The notes: generated by a model from the sequence alone, not told the origin. Positions 10,865 through 21,926 are shown, counted from the first letter of the stretch. The stretch is DNA of 64,000 bases from Meira nashicola (GCA_001600355.1 BCJU01000004.1:682001-746000); one strand, 5' to 3'. Made by a program: numbers and translations.

Positions 10865-11677
10865 TTATGCGAGATAAGGTGGTGGATCATCCCTAACATC
10901 AGCCGGATTCGGATCTCCGGTCAAAGCTGGTGGAATGGCTTGAGTACCCTGCCCTGCAATCGATTGAGATCTTTGTCTTTCTTGATCCCTTTCACGCTCT
11001 TCTGCTTCTATTGCAACATTTGCTGCTGCAATATCTTCTGGCTGAAGCATACTACCCGATCTGTTTGGTCTAGGTGGTGGTGGAGCTGATCTTGTTGGTT
11101 CTTCATTTGTGATTTGCAAATTACTCAGATCAGGCGGATGAGAAGATGATGTGGATTGATTTCCTTCTGGCGGTTCATATAACGGCAATGCTTCGATATG
11201 CGTTGATCCTTCTTCTAACCTACTCTTTACTTCTTCCACTGCATCTCTGAATGCCATACCTCCACCTTCATTGAACCATAATTTAAACAAGCCAGTATTG
11301 TTTGAAGAAGATCCACTTCCTGACGTTCTTTGTGGTAAACCGCCATCGATACTTGGAATGATTGAAGCTTCAAAATAAGGAGCAGTAAAGACTGGAATCA
11401 AATAACGCGTATCAACAAATTGTTTTAATGGAACAGAAAGTGAACGTAAATGTGTTGAAGAGATTGAAGGATCTGCAGGTGCAGGTAAAGCTGGTTGTCG
11501 TAAAAATAAAATTCTTTTTGATGTAACGTATGCATTACCGTTTGCACTCCATTTTACACCTTGATGTCTGAAATCCAATGAAAGACTACATTTTTCTACC
11601 GAAAAGAAAAATTTTTCATCAGGTAAAGGAACTGGACGTGAACCATCTTCGCTGATCAAAGCCCAGTTAAGAGCCAT
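10865..11677 (-). CDS. WBP2-like GRAM-domain protein with C-terminal PPxY
   Basis: 270 residues when started at 11677, where the protein begins MALNWALISEDGSRPVPLP; this is how WW-domain-binding-protein-2 relatives begin, so I prefer it to the upstream ATG. Residues about 25-150 read as a GRAM/PH-like domain (FFFSVEKCSLSLDF, GNAYVTSKRILFLR, TAPYFEASI, LWFNEGGGMAFRDAV). The C-terminus is proline-rich with PPPPRP and ends DDPPPYLA, a PPxY motif that should bind WW domains, for example of Rsp5/NEDD4-type ubiquitin ligases. The role is presumably adaptor or transcription-coactivator-like; the target is unknown. It converges on DDI1, with about 110 bases between the two stop codons. Confidence 0.8.
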   Translation of the reverse strand: MALNWALISEDGSRPVPLPDEKFFFSVEKCSLSLDFRHQGVKWSANGNAYVTSKRILFLRQPALPAPADPSISSTHLRSLSVPLKQFVDTRYLIPVFTAPYFEASIIPSIDGGLPQRTSGSGSSSNNTGLFKLWFNEGGGMAFRDAVEEVKSRLEEGSTHIEALPLYEPPEGNQSTSSSHPPDLSNLQITNEEPTRSAPPPPRPNRSGSMLQPEDIAAANVAIEAEERERDQERQRSQSIAGQGTQAIPPALTGDPNPADVRDDPPPYLA

Positions 11678-12030
11678 GTTGAGAATGTGTTTGAATGATG
11701 GTATCAAGAAGAAGACTTGATTGAATAATGAAGACTTGAAAATGAGGAGGTTTGGAGCCTGGGCCAAACGGGTACTTTAATTGACAAAAATGGCACGGAC
11801 CATTTGGCTGAATAATTTCCCACTGCTTTGGTGAAATGCATGCAAGGTAAGGGTTTCGTGCTTTGGCCGCTTGACACTGCTGCACCGCCTCAATTTTTTC
11901 TTGAAAGAATCAAGCATGACCCAGTACCAATCAATTAAGCTCTGATTGTGTTTGTGAAATTGACTGTCACACCATCGTCCTTCACTCATCTTCCGCATTA
12001 CAATCTTTTCGCTTCCATCATTTTATTATA

Positions 12031-12930
12031 ATGCCGCATGCTGCTGTAATCGCTGCTGCTGCTTCAATGGGTGTAGCGGCAGCTGTTGCATTTGAAATTT
12101 CAGTTTTCAAGCCATGGAGAGAAGAGAATTATCCTGAAGGATTCGCGGAAGGAATGCGAACGGAATGGAATGAAATAAAAGACGAATTTCGAAAAGGATT
12201 TTGGGATTTTAGAGAAAGAGTCAGAAATGAAGCAAATGCAAATAGATCAGGAACAGGAACAGGAGGAGGACATCATCAACCACACGAACCATTCTCAGAT
12301 ATGCCCGATTCTCCTCCTACTCCGCAAAGACGTCAATCTTTACTCGGCGCAAGCAAGCCAGAAAGATATCATCATGATGAAGAATATGAAGAGATGAGAC
12401 AAGTTCAACGTGATTTGGACGAATTTGAAATGACAGAAAGGCAAAGTTTGTTCATGAACAGACGATTGCAAAACGAATTCGCCACTGATCAGACAGTACG
12501 AAGACGTAAGCCCCTGACACGTGTACAAGGAGAGCAACAGGACGAATACATTTCTTCACTTGATTCTGAACAATTCAAATCAGCAACTGAAAAGGTTGAA
12601 GATGTTTTGGACTCTCCTCATCATAATATTGGTGCATCTTCACCAACACTCTCACCTGAACCACTCAAGGTTGTTGCGCTTCCCGAGACCAGCAATGCAA
12701 CAGAACACACTGAAATTGTGCAGCAAGACACAGCCCGATCTTCTACTGTTTCAGAAGATGAAGAATGGTTCAGTCGTGCGTCATCTCCGATTAAAATTGA
12801 GCATGAAGAAGATAGCCTGGAAAGCGGAAATGTGAGCGATGCATGGACTCAATTGGAGAATAGTCCTCCTGGTACTCCTACGAGCGGTTCTTGGAGTGCT
12901 ATAGAACACAGCAGCAACGGACGAGATTAG
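12031..12930 (+). CDS. Unknown protein with N-terminal membrane anchor
   Basis: 299 residues, single exon; I do not recognise the family. Residues about 3-27 are hydrophobic and Ala-rich (AAVIAAAASMGVAAAVAFEI), consistent with a signal anchor or a mitochondrial/ER membrane segment. The following block, about 28-72, is rich in aromatic and charged residues (FKPWREENYPEGFAEGMRTE) and looks like the conserved core. The rest is acidic, Ser/Pro-rich and probably disordered, with several SP and TP sites. It sits divergently from the WBP2-like gene (354 bases between starts). Confidence 0.6.
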   Translation: MPHAAVIAAAASMGVAAAVAFEISVFKPWREENYPEGFAEGMRTEWNEIKDEFRKGFWDFRERVRNEANANRSGTGTGGGHHQPHEPFSDMPDSPPTPQRRQSLLGASKPERYHHDEEYEEMRQVQRDLDEFEMTERQSLFMNRRLQNEFATDQTVRRRKPLTRVQGEQQDEYISSLDSEQFKSATEKVEDVLDSPHHNIGASSPTLSPEPLKVVALPETSNATEHTEIVQQDTARSSTVSEDEEWFSRASSPIKIEHEEDSLESGNVSDAWTQLENSPPGTPTSGSWSAIEHSSNGRD

Positions 12931-13151
12931 ATTTCTACATGTTCCTACCTAATCATAACAGGATCTCGTTCTTATTTATTTGTACCATATATTCTTTCTC
13001 TATACTTCTACGTGCTTCGAATATGATTTCCTATTAATTCTCGTAATGTTCTTTTGCATGAGTATACAGTAAGGAAAGAGAGGTGAGATGCAAAGGTGAG
13101 GATATATGTGTAACCGATTAGGCTTCTGTTAAATGGAAAAAATGTAACGAC

Positions 13152-14603
13152 TTAAGCCTGCTGTCCTTCTTGTGGTGGCGGTTGCATTGCTGCACCTGTC
13201 AAGAAGCCCCAAGCGTTCAATTTCAATTCTTTCAACTTTTTCTCTTGTTCATCCTTGGCTTGTTGACGTAAAGCTTCTCCGTTTTCTTTCCAATACTTCT
13301 GATCTTCCAAATAGCCCTGTCTGAATCGTTCTTGTTCTAATTCATACCAAGTCTTTGGCATTTCGCCACCTTTTGCAGAAGCACCTCTCAGACCGCCCAA
13401 GAATGAACTCTTTGCTTCCGCATGTTTCGTCTTCCATTCTTCTTCTTCCCTTTCTTTCAATTGTTTTTGACGTTTAATGTGTTCTGTAGGAATATGTGTT
13501 CCTTCGTATGCTTTGAGTGTTTGACGAACATCTTGAATGTTATAGATACCAATAGCTTCCAAGAAAGAGATCAATCCTACCAAATCAGTATCTTTCGAAT
13601 CACCTTTCCATGGATTCAAAACAATTGCGTTCTCAGGATGCAATTCAAGTGCTTCGGGACTTGTATCGATTGCAATAACTTTGCTCAAATCACGATTCAA
13701 ATGCGAAAGATCTTTAACCACATGTCCGTTATCCAACATTCTGCAACTTTCGCGGAAAAGAGTATAACTGATGATTCGCATATCCGGATCTAGCTTTTCC
13801 ACCACCGGTGCAACAATGTACACTGGCTGTCTGGAGAATAACACGATCTCATACCATTGAGAGAGATATCCTAGGAAATAATCCAATCCAGGTCTTTTAG
13901 CAGTTCTCCATGCGTGTTGTCTTGACCATTCACTGTGAATTAACAAATCATCTACATCCAATACCAAAGTGTAAGGTCTTTGATAAGGGAAAGGTAGTGG
14001 ATCAGGAAGCAATTTTTCCCATGCAGGAGCTTTGACAGAGCTATACATATCTGCCATTCTCAACCGAAGCCTTCCCAAGAAATTGTCAGATAGTGGATTA
14101 TTTCCATGTTTTTCTCTTTCTTCTACTGTATCCCATTCTCTTCCGAGTTGCTGAATGATAAAGCCGGATCCTCCTAGAGCACCAACGGTTAAAATCCGTC
14201 CTGTCAAACGCTTGCTCTTCTCTTGGCTTGATTGTCTTGAGCTACGAGATCGTGCGCCAGTGGTTTGCTTAGCTTGTTCCTCCTCCACAGCGGCAACCAA
14301 AGCGGAAGTATCGATATCGAAAGCGGAAGCTGATCTATTCTGTGAAGGTGTTGTACTTTGTTGTGCTGGTGGTTGGATGAAGTCGACATTTTGTTTATCA
14401 GATGGTTGTGTGCTCTTTGATGATGATGATGATGAATTCTTTTCATCTTTCGCCTGATCTGCATATCCTCTTCGGATTTCAATTTGAAATATTCCTGTAC
14501 GATTGCTACTGATTGTTGGGGCTGCTGCACTAGATCGCATTCCAGTTGCAGTAGCAGATCGCAATGATCCTCGCATCATTGCTGCCACATTCATCGCAGC
14601 CAT
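13152..14603 (-). CDS. TIM50: TIM50, mitochondrial presequence translocase receptor subunit
   Basis: 483 residues, single exon. The N-terminus (MAAMNVAAMMRGSLRSATATGMRSS) is Ala/Arg/Ser-rich without acids, as a mitochondrial presequence should be. A membrane segment lies around 134-154 (ILTVGALGGSGFIIQQLG). The FCP1-like phosphatase fold follows: YTLVLDVDDLLIHSEW near 210, then KRPGLDYFLGYLSQWYEIVLFSR and AIDTSPEALELHPENAIVLNPW. The D-x-D motif is DVDD where active phosphatases have DxDxT; Tim50 is normally a binding protein rather than an active phosphatase. Tim50 receives presequences from the TOM complex in the intermembrane space and passes them to Tim23. The terminal helix is Lys/Glu-rich. 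Confidence 0.92.
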   Translation of the reverse strand: MAAMNVAAMMRGSLRSATATGMRSSAAAPTISSNRTGIFQIEIRRGYADQAKDEKNSSSSSSKSTQPSDKQNVDFIQPPAQQSTTPSQNRSASAFDIDTSALVAAVEEEQAKQTTGARSRSSRQSSQEKSKRLTGRILTVGALGGSGFIIQQLGREWDTVEEREKHGNNPLSDNFLGRLRLRMADMYSSVKAPAWEKLLPDPLPFPYQRPYTLVLDVDDLLIHSEWSRQHAWRTAKRPGLDYFLGYLSQWYEIVLFSRQPVYIVAPVVEKLDPDMRIISYTLFRESCRMLDNGHVVKDLSHLNRDLSKVIAIDTSPEALELHPENAIVLNPWKGDSKDTDLVGLISFLEAIGIYNIQDVRQTLKAYEGTHIPTEHIKRQKQLKEREEEEWKTKHAEAKSSFLGGLRGASAKGGEMPKTWYELEQERFRQGYLEDQKYWKENGEALRQQAKDEQEKKLKELKLNAWGFLTGAAMQPPPQEGQQA

Positions 14604-15673
14604 TATGCTTCGTGATGATGATCAAAGAAAAAGGATGACAAAAAAGGACAAAAGAAGAACGCTAGTAAAATAATTGGAAAAAATCTGCAGGTGGAATATT
14701 GGATTTGCACGCTTATGCATTTTTGCTAAATTTTTGATAAAATCAATTTGAGTGCCTAATTTACGCGTGAGTCTCTCCTTTGTTCGAGAAGGGACCAGGT
14801 TGCTTCATATAGTCACTTGATAGAGAGTATCTTTACTATCTCTTGACAATTCTCAGTAGACTGTATCATTTTCATATTGATATTAGAGTAATTCGGTCCT
14901 TCCCCCTAGTGAAAAGAGCTGTTAAACTTTGTAACTTGTTCTTGAGCAAAATGTTCTGCTTAGTAATTGATCGAATTAGGAGCTCAAATTGCGCCTAAGA
15001 CTAGTACAATTTAATGGACGGCAGGGTTATGCTATATTTAACCCATATTGCATAAGAGCGCGTATAGGCACACTACCGTTAAGCATGACCTTTTTTCCCA
15101 AAACAAACACTTCATTTCGCGCGCAACAGAGCGAATTGGCTGCATACATAGTCTTGTGAGCACTGCTCCTTCGCTTTGTTTGACATTTGACATTTCACGT
15201 TTGTTTTTGATAGGCTCGTAATAACATCCTTATCCTTCATCACTCCCAATATCAATCCACTCATTAAAATCACATATATTCCACTCCCGGCTGTGCCAGC
15301 AATCATTCAAATCAAGCACAATCTGAAAGATCAACCCGCCCAATAACATACTCACGTTCGGTCTGTCTTTCTCGTCGATTACGCCTTTCATTTACGAACT
15401 TTTTCAGCATTGAGATTCATACAAATTATATTTCTCAGCAAATGCAACATAGCTTTTCAGTTAATATCAAGCCCAACAGTAGCACCAAGACCGAGTACAT
15501 TTCTTAATCACTGAGCCGGTCTCGTGATCAAGCGGCATAAAAAAACGCACAATCTCAGCAACTCCAGTCATTACATTTAACAATCCCTACAGTCATTTCT
15601 GACATACTTTGACGATCATTCACGACAAGAAAGTGAAACCCTGAACAATTTCACACCACCCAAATCTAACGCG
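14604..15673. other. Divergent promoter region, TIM50 / KCH1-like
   Basis: 1070 bases between divergent starts. The stretch just before the plus-strand gene is C/A-rich (aacaatttcacaccaccc type), as is common in fungal leaders. A 64-codon open stretch on the minus strand has no recognisable product. Nothing else is supported. Confidence 0.5.
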
Positions 15674-17881
15674 ATGGGTTGTTGTGGTAAGGCAACATGG
15701 AAGCGGGAGGAGGTAGCAGATCATAAATTCGACTTTATCGATGTCAGAGACTATTACAGCAATACCTTTTTTACGAGGCTAAGGTATATGTGGGTGTTCA
15801 TCATGGTCGCAAAGGCATTCGCTGTTTACGTTGCAGACATTTACACTGCAATCACCCTACTCGCGTTTCACAAATTCAATGGATCAATCTATTCCAGAGT
15901 CGAAGCAGATAAAGATAATCCGCTTCGTGTTCCCTTTGACTATGGTCGTTGGATTTTTACCGGTTGTATCATTTTCTCATTCTGTCTTTTGGCATATGAG
16001 GCCCATAAAGCAAGGGCTGTGGTTCGAAGCAGAGATATCAGTTACGCATACACAAACGTGATGGCTAACGATTACTACTCCATTCGAAGTTATGACCACT
16101 TTTGCTTCTTCTGTCAAATCAACAACTCCAAAAAGAAAAAGGACGAATTGGCTTTCTTTATCTTCTTCACGTTCAAGGGATGGAAAAGGCTTTTGGTGGC
16201 AGATGGACCGAGACAAGTGATCAATGCACTAACTTTATTTGCTTTAGCAAGGGCGGCGAACTTTTCCACTGATCTATACCAATACTATGAAGGCAATTAT
16301 TTCACAGCAGCCATGTTACTCACCATGCTTTTCACAGTGGTAATCTTTGCTGGTAGTGCGGTCTTGTTAATTTTGGCTTGTTTGATGTATTTGCCTCTCA
16401 TTTGCTACATCCAAGGAAATTTGAAGGAATACTGTTGTCACAAGATTGATAAACGTATTTCTGAGCTAGTACAAAAGAAGAAGAAGCAACGACTCGGTAA
16501 ATATGCCGCAATTGCTAGAGCAGAAGCAGCCGGAGACTTTTCCCATTTGATGAACAAACGAGGAATAATCGTTGGACAGAAGATGGTTCAGCCAACACTG
16601 CCTCAACTTGATGTAGATTTGTACAACGATGATGCAAAACCTACGAAACAATTTGGACAACAACGCACTGCATCAATGTCTTCATCTACTGTGAATGGTT
16701 TACATGGACCTGATAAAGGATTGTATGCGATGAAAGAAGGCGATGACTATGGAAGCACGGCTCAGTTGATGTTCAATCAAGGATATGCAGGATCAGTACC
16801 TGGTAATCATATGCATGGATCGAATTTGAGTGTCAGCAGTGGAACATTGAATGCAAGCCAGCCTCCAACTTTGAACAATTCACCAGATGCATATCCTGTA
16901 CATGTAAGAGGAAGAGATGGAACAGGAGATGGTCAGATGATCGAAGGCAGCTTGCCGATCGGTAAAGTTTTAGCACAAATGGGACCAATCGGTACAAGTC
17001 CTGCATTATTTGCACAAAGGAAAGTGGGTATGCCCGGTAGTCAAAACGGAGCAAGTACTGATCAATACGGCCAACAATCACAAAATGGATATTATTCTGC
17101 TCCTTACGAGGCTGAACACCCTTCCCGTAATGCAACAAGAGATGGTTATGGCGATTACGACAATGGAATTAATGGCCATGATGCGTATGAGATGCAAGCA
17201 CAAGGCGGACAAAACGGTATTAATGACGGTACGTATGGCTATCCTCCTAATGAAGGCATGAGATACCCAGATGCTGATGGTGGTGTAGGCGGTCATGATT
17301 TATCGGCTTATACACCCTATCAAGCTGATCATGGAGCACAGTCGAACCAACAATCGTATTTGCAACCTAATAATCACGGTGGCGGCGGAGGAGGAAGCAT
17401 TCATGGAAACAGTCGTGTTCAGAGCTTTGCTTTTGGAGATGTGTATGACGACTACCTTCAAGAGCCAGCACAAAATGTGGATCGTGATTCCTATGGTCAG
17501 GCATCACAGGAGAATCATGCTACAAGTGAAACATTTGGGCATCCAAGTTCAGGCTATTTCCCTGGTGATCACCATAATCAAGGCTATGGACAACAACAAG
17601 ATTATGATCAACAACAATATCAGAATGGGTACGGTCATGGATCTCAGCAGATGAATAGTCAAGATCAAGGTTATGGCTACAGTACCGATCGATCGCAACA
17701 TTTGAATTCTCAATATGCTGGTCAATCTGATTACAATTCAGAACATCAAGCATCTTATTCGGCTGGCGGATATGACCGAAATTCAGGACAACATCCGAAT
17801 AACCAGGGAGGATATAATCAACAATATCATGGCTACAATCATACAGCGTCCTACGAAAATGCTAATTCTTATGCCCGGTGA
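15674..17881 (+). CDS. Kch1-type low-affinity potassium transport protein
   Basis: 735 residues, single exon. It starts MGCCGKATWKREEVADHKFD, and MGCCG makes N-terminal acylation plausible. The first ~300 residues hold four hydrophobic segments (about 35-60, 95-115, 190-207 and 215-245). The block NDYYSIRSYDHFCFFCQI and F-T-F-K-G-W-K-R-L with DGPRQVINALTL is characteristic of the fungal Kch1/Prm6 family, plasma-membrane proteins linked to potassium influx and calcium-channel activation during pheromone response and cell-wall stress. The C-terminal 400 residues are low complexity, rich in Gln, Asn, Gly and Tyr (repeated QGYG-like units) and probably disordered; this tail is much longer than in yeast. 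Confidence 0.8.
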   Translation: MGCCGKATWKREEVADHKFDFIDVRDYYSNTFFTRLRYMWVFIMVAKAFAVYVADIYTAITLLAFHKFNGSIYSRVEADKDNPLRVPFDYGRWIFTGCIIFSFCLLAYEAHKARAVVRSRDISYAYTNVMANDYYSIRSYDHFCFFCQINNSKKKKDELAFFIFFTFKGWKRLLVADGPRQVINALTLFALARAANFSTDLYQYYEGNYFTAAMLLTMLFTVVIFAGSAVLLILACLMYLPLICYIQGNLKEYCCHKIDKRISELVQKKKKQRLGKYAAIARAEAAGDFSHLMNKRGIIVGQKMVQPTLPQLDVDLYNDDAKPTKQFGQQRTASMSSSTVNGLHGPDKGLYAMKEGDDYGSTAQLMFNQGYAGSVPGNHMHGSNLSVSSGTLNASQPPTLNNSPDAYPVHVRGRDGTGDGQMIEGSLPIGKVLAQMGPIGTSPALFAQRKVGMPGSQNGASTDQYGQQSQNGYYSAPYEAEHPSRNATRDGYGDYDNGINGHDAYEMQAQGGQNGINDGTYGYPPNEGMRYPDADGGVGGHDLSAYTPYQADHGAQSNQQSYLQPNNHGGGGGGSIHGNSRVQSFAFGDVYDDYLQEPAQNVDRDSYGQASQENHATSETFGHPSSGYFPGDHHNQGYGQQQDYDQQQYQNGYGHGSQQMNSQDQGYGYSTDRSQHLNSQYAGQSDYNSEHQASYSAGGYDRNSGQHPNNQGGYNQQYHGYNHTASYENANSYAR

Positions 17882-18294
17882 TCATGGCGTATCGTCAATA
17901 TTTATGTTTCTATTATTTACATACGGGATGATACCTGCCCTCACAGTTCTTTTCTTTCTTATCAATCTGTATTTTATTCATCTACTCTCCTTAATCTTAG
18001 AGTTGTCACATAAATGATTGTTGTTTGTGTTAGTTTTGCCTTATATAAATTCTTATTTGCTCTGGGGTGGAGGCATTCCTGCCTGTAAAAAAGAATGCTC
18101 AAGCGCTGCGCGTGAATTACCTAAAGCATAATACATGCAGGCATGCAGAGCGGCTTTTGTTCAATAATGGTGTCACCGGGTTTAAGATCTCCTCTCGGGA
18201 TTGCCACTATGGGGGAAAGTGTAATGAGAGTGTATGTATGCACACGACATAAAACAGCGTAACTCTCTTTCCAACATCATCTAGTCTGCCTTCT
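17882..18294. other. Intergenic region, KCH1-like / MsrB
   Basis: 413 bases between two genes on the plus strand: 3' flank of the Kch1-type gene and promoter of MsrB. No RNA gene, repeat or further reading frame is supported. Confidence 0.5.
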
Positions 18295-19102
18295 ATGCTA
18301 TTTACACCTAAAATTGGTTTGGGAAAGTCAGCAACAATTTTATTAGGAAGTTCAAATTTATTGTTAGCACGATCAAGTGTTTCTAATTTATCAGCATTAC
18401 GATCCAATTTCAGTACAACGTGTAATCGACAATTCACCCTTTTAAACTCTTGTCCTATACAAGTTCAACCAAATACAACAACTTTCTCAACTACATTACA
18501 TCATCAACAACAACAAATACGTAAAATGGGTAGTGACGCAAGTAGACCTGATGGTTCAACATTACCAAAAGGTAAAAGTGAATCAGAATGGAGAACGATT
18601 TTAAGTCCTGCTCAATTTAAAGTTTTACGTGAAGCTGGAACGGAACGTGCATTTACACATGAATACGAAACAAACGATAAGAATGGTGTTTATAATTGTG
18701 CAGGATGCGATACTCCACTTTATAAATCTGCTACTAAATTCAAAAGTGGTTGTGGTTGGCCTGCTTTCTTTGACGCAATTCCCGGTGCAGTCAAAAGAAA
18801 TGTAGATAGATCATTAGGCATGGTGAGTTAAAATTTTGAATATGAAAGTATACTCAAGCTGACTCTCTTTTAAATGCCATTTTAGAAACGTATCGAAATC
18901 CGTTGCGCTGCCTGTGATTCTCATTTGGGTCACGTATTCGAAGGTGAAGGATTCCAAACACCTACTGATGAAAGACATGTAAGTTACAGGCGATGGTAAA
19001 GTGACTCATCTATTTTACTGACAAATTCTATTCCCCTTCTAATTCTAGTGCGTCAATGGTATCTCACTTCGTTTTAATGACGAAAAAGATGGAAAGATCT
19101 AG
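18295..19102 (+). CDS. Methionine-R-sulfoxide reductase (MsrB)
   Basis: Three exons: 18295..18822, 18886..18978 and 19049..19102, giving 224 residues with all junctions phase 0 (gtgagt/ttttag and gtaagt/ttctag). The core has both zinc-binding Cys pairs (CAGC and CAAC), GCGWPAFF, DSHLGHVFEGEG, and the catalytic Cys in RHCVNGISLRF. MsrB reduces methionine-R-sulfoxide with thioredoxin. The first 77 residues look like a mitochondrial presequence (Ser/Arg/Leu-rich, no acids), and a second in-frame ATG at 18526 starts MGSDASRPDG, right before the conserved domain. Initiation at either codon could give mitochondrial and cytosolic forms; that is inference. Confidence 0.92.
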
Positions 19103-19250
19103 ATGTCTCTACTATTACCCTGCTTTTTACCTTAGATACAATAATATGCAAAGTCTCATATGCTTGGAATAATGAAATGAACAATACATTTAAAGTAAGA
19201 ATGAACAACATGCATCGAAACCCTTCAAGGGAAGTACATCATCGTTTTCT

Positions 19251-20180
19251 TTAATATCCACTTGCACCTGGGGCAGTTTCACCTTCCCGTCTCAGACTGA
19301 GCAAGATTTCTTTCATTCTCGTCAGATCAGAAGATCCAGGTCCACTTCTTGCGATCGTTTTGCTTTGAGAGTTTTGCAAATCAACTAATTTCGTTACGCG
19401 AGACCAAGTTGTACCTTCTGCTAATTCAGCTTGTCTTTGAGCTTTGAACGCTGCTTCCGCTTCTTTGTTCTTTGCGATACTCTTTTCCTTTTTCTTATTG
19501 TACTCTGCATAATAATTATCGATATCCTGTTCTGCTTTACTGATAGTTTCTCCTTTTTTACGTTCGGCTGTTGCTTCTCTACGTGCGATATCTTCTTCTT
19601 GTTCTTCGCGCCATCTTCGAACGGCTTCTGGTTCCTCATCATCACCGTGTACGCCGTATGGATCTGCTGGAACACCTGGAATAGCACTGGGTGCACGATA
19701 TGAGTTATCCTGTGCGCCTGAAGCAATGTTTGAGCCGACGTTTGGTGCCATGAAGCCATTCGTAGAAGCATGAGCGGCAGGATATGATTCTGAAGGGACA
19801 TCATCATCTAGCTCTGGGAAATTTTTCTCAAATTGAGAACGTTCTGAATCAACGGGTGCAGCTGGTGCAACACTTCCTCCTAATAGATCATCACCGCCAA
19901 ATCCTCCATCTGCAGCAACATTCGTTGTTGATGTAGGTGCGCCAAAGCCATCATCTTCTCCATCTAAAGCTGGGAAATTTGAAGCTGAGCTTTCGAAATC
20001 GTGATGTCCAGATGGAACTGATTGACCTTGCAAAGAACTTAAACTGTTTCCGCCTGCAGGCCCTGTCGATCCACCAAACAGATCTGCTTCTCCCGATAAT
20101 GAACCAGCAGCCGCTCTTTCACGAGCAAGGAAATCTGCCGTTGGATCTGATTCTTGCTTTTCACCGAATTCGAACGACAT
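19251..20180 (-). CDS. CLC1: Clathrin light chain
   Basis: 309 residues from the ATG at 20180, where the protein begins MSFEFGEKQESDPTADFLAR; the longer upstream reading adds a Cys-rich segment of no family resemblance. The layout is that of fungal clathrin light chain: an acidic Gly/Ala/Pro-rich N-terminal half with repeated FP-x-L-D motifs (NFPALDGED, NFPELDDDV), then a heavy-chain-binding coiled coil from about 190 (AVRRWREEQEEDIARREATAERK... through ...AAFKAQRQAELAEG), then TTWSRVTKLVDL and a C-terminal RMKEILLSLRRE helix. It regulates assembly of clathrin coats in endocytosis and Golgi traffic. Confidence 0.93.
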   Translation of the reverse strand: MSFEFGEKQESDPTADFLARERAAAGSLSGEADLFGGSTGPAGGNSLSSLQGQSVPSGHHDFESSASNFPALDGEDDGFGAPTSTTNVAADGGFGGDDLLGGSVAPAAPVDSERSQFEKNFPELDDDVPSESYPAAHASTNGFMAPNVGSNIASGAQDNSYRAPSAIPGVPADPYGVHGDDEEPEAVRRWREEQEEDIARREATAERKKGETISKAEQDIDNYYAEYNKKKEKSIAKNKEAEAAFKAQRQAELAEGTTWSRVTKLVDLQNSQSKTIARSGPGSSDLTRMKEILLSLRREGETAPGASGY

Positions 20181-21052
20181 CTTTTGTGTATGTGGTGTAT
20201 TTTTGTCAAGATGGATGTGAATGTTGGAATCAATCCTGCAACTGTATCTATCATTCACCGTGCACCTTGTGCTGGAATTCAGAAGGTTGGTCCATTCAAT
20301 ACATACACAGAGCACTGTCAACGCGCCTGAGTGTGTGCGCCCGACGCCTCGCTGTTGAACTTCTTGCGTGCGTGTTCTGTCAAAACAAGGTTGATCACTG
20401 CACAGCAAAGCAAAATGCTTTCTTACATAATCACGACATATATGTAAAACTATCTTCCTCAGCTTTCAAAGATGACAATGGTGGTGGCCAGATCGGAATA
20501 ACGTCTATCAAGAAGCTAGGCGGATCACGCTATATCCTAAGCGACTGAAACGTGCCCTCTTACCATGCGGTGATCGGAGAATTAAGAGGACTGCACAAGA
20601 AAGTGTGCCACACTCAATCACAAGGCTTCTCATTCTCATACTCAAGACTGGCAGACTTCCGATCTGAGGGAAGCTCTTTAAGGTACATGCATCAAAAAAT
20701 CGTCGCAGGCTTACAGCTTCAACAAAACGGAATGCAAGTGAAAAAAGATTACCAATAAAAAGAAAGTCAAAGGCCACCTCATCATAAATCTTCCAAATGT
20801 CGCGCATTCACTCAACCATAAAATGGAAAGGCCAATACATGAAATTAATCTCATGAAAGCACTGTGCTTTTTGTGTATAGTGTGTGATTGGATGAAATAC
20901 AGATTTGATAGTGCGTGAGGAAAGTGTTGAATGATGAAGGGGGGCGCCAATTAGCACCCTCACAAAATCTTCAATACCATGGGCGATAACAAACCACGCT
21001 CCGACGAAATCGAAGCGAACCGATGGGCAAAAGGAAGGACAAAATGAATCAC
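20181..21052. other. Intergenic region, CLC1 / RPL11
   Basis: 872 bases covering the promoter of the clathrin light chain gene and the 3' flank of RPL11. Several open stretches occur on both strands but none resembles a protein family. No RNA gene seen. Confidence 0.45.
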
Positions 21053-21926
21053 TTAGCGGGTGATGATACCATCGAAACGTTGACGGAACCATGCTGCAGT
21101 TTCTTCCTTTGAGATACGGTGTTTAGCACCAACACGGCTGTTACGTTGCTTGCGTTTGGAGATACGGAAACCAGGTCTGTCCATAACGACGACCATGTCC
21201 ATACCGAAAATACCAACACCAGGGTCGTATTTGATACCCAAATCAATGTGTTCGGTAATACCGAAACCAAAGTTTCCTGTATCACTGAAGTTACCACGAC
21301 GAAGTTCGTATTCCTTCACCTTGAGACCACGTTCAAGAATTTCTTCAGCTTTTGGTCCTCTGACGGTGACGTGGCAAGCGATCTTTTCGTTACGACGAAT
21401 ACCGAAACCACGCAAAGTGTAACGTGCCTTGGAGGTAACTGGTGTTTGACCAGTCAATTGTTCCAACACCTTGGTTGCACGAGTCAATCTGTCACCGGAT
21501 TCACCGACTGAGATGTTGACGACTAGCTTCTCCACGCGGAGCTCCTAAAAGAGGATGAATGAGAAATGGCTAGGTCAGTATTCTGCTGCTGTAACAAAAG
21601 ATGCTAGAATCGCTCGAGGATGAATGATTGCTGAGGTTCGAGAATTGTAAAGAGATTCGCAATGAAGTCGTTCATGTTGATATCTTTCGCACCTATTTAG
21701 TGATCGATGATAGTTGTTACATCTCCAGAATGAAAGTCTGTGCACAAGGAGTCGAGAGGACACTTGAAGAGATGTCGTGATTGGATTACAAGTGTCGATT
21801 GCTGAAGCTGCCTTTGTCGAAAAGTGTGAAACCTTTTACTCTGCCAACCTCATCCATCTCGATTCCAATTCCAAGCATTATCATACTCACTTTCATAGGG
21901 TTGACCGCCTTGTTTGATTCTGCCAT
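21053..21926 (-). CDS. RPL11: 60S ribosomal protein L11 (uL5)
   Basis: Two exons, complement(21053..21544, 21891..21926), give 175 residues, the normal length. The main exon has [53 protein letters not shown] and the C-terminal FDGIITR. It lacks an ATG at its 5' end because the first 12 codons ([12 protein letters not shown]) lie 346 bases upstream, ending at a gtgagt donor; the acceptor is tcttttag. Splicing restores [14 protein letters not shown], as in all eukaryotic L11. The protein sits in the central protuberance of the large subunit and contacts 5S rRNA. A long first intron after a tiny first exon is typical of ribosomal protein genes. Confidence 0.95.

Noticed and set aside
21545..21890. 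Possible snoRNA in the long RPL11 intron
   Set aside because: Ribosomal protein introns often host snoRNAs and some gatga-like strings occur, but I find no C box and D box at proper spacing with a terminal stem on the transcribed strand.
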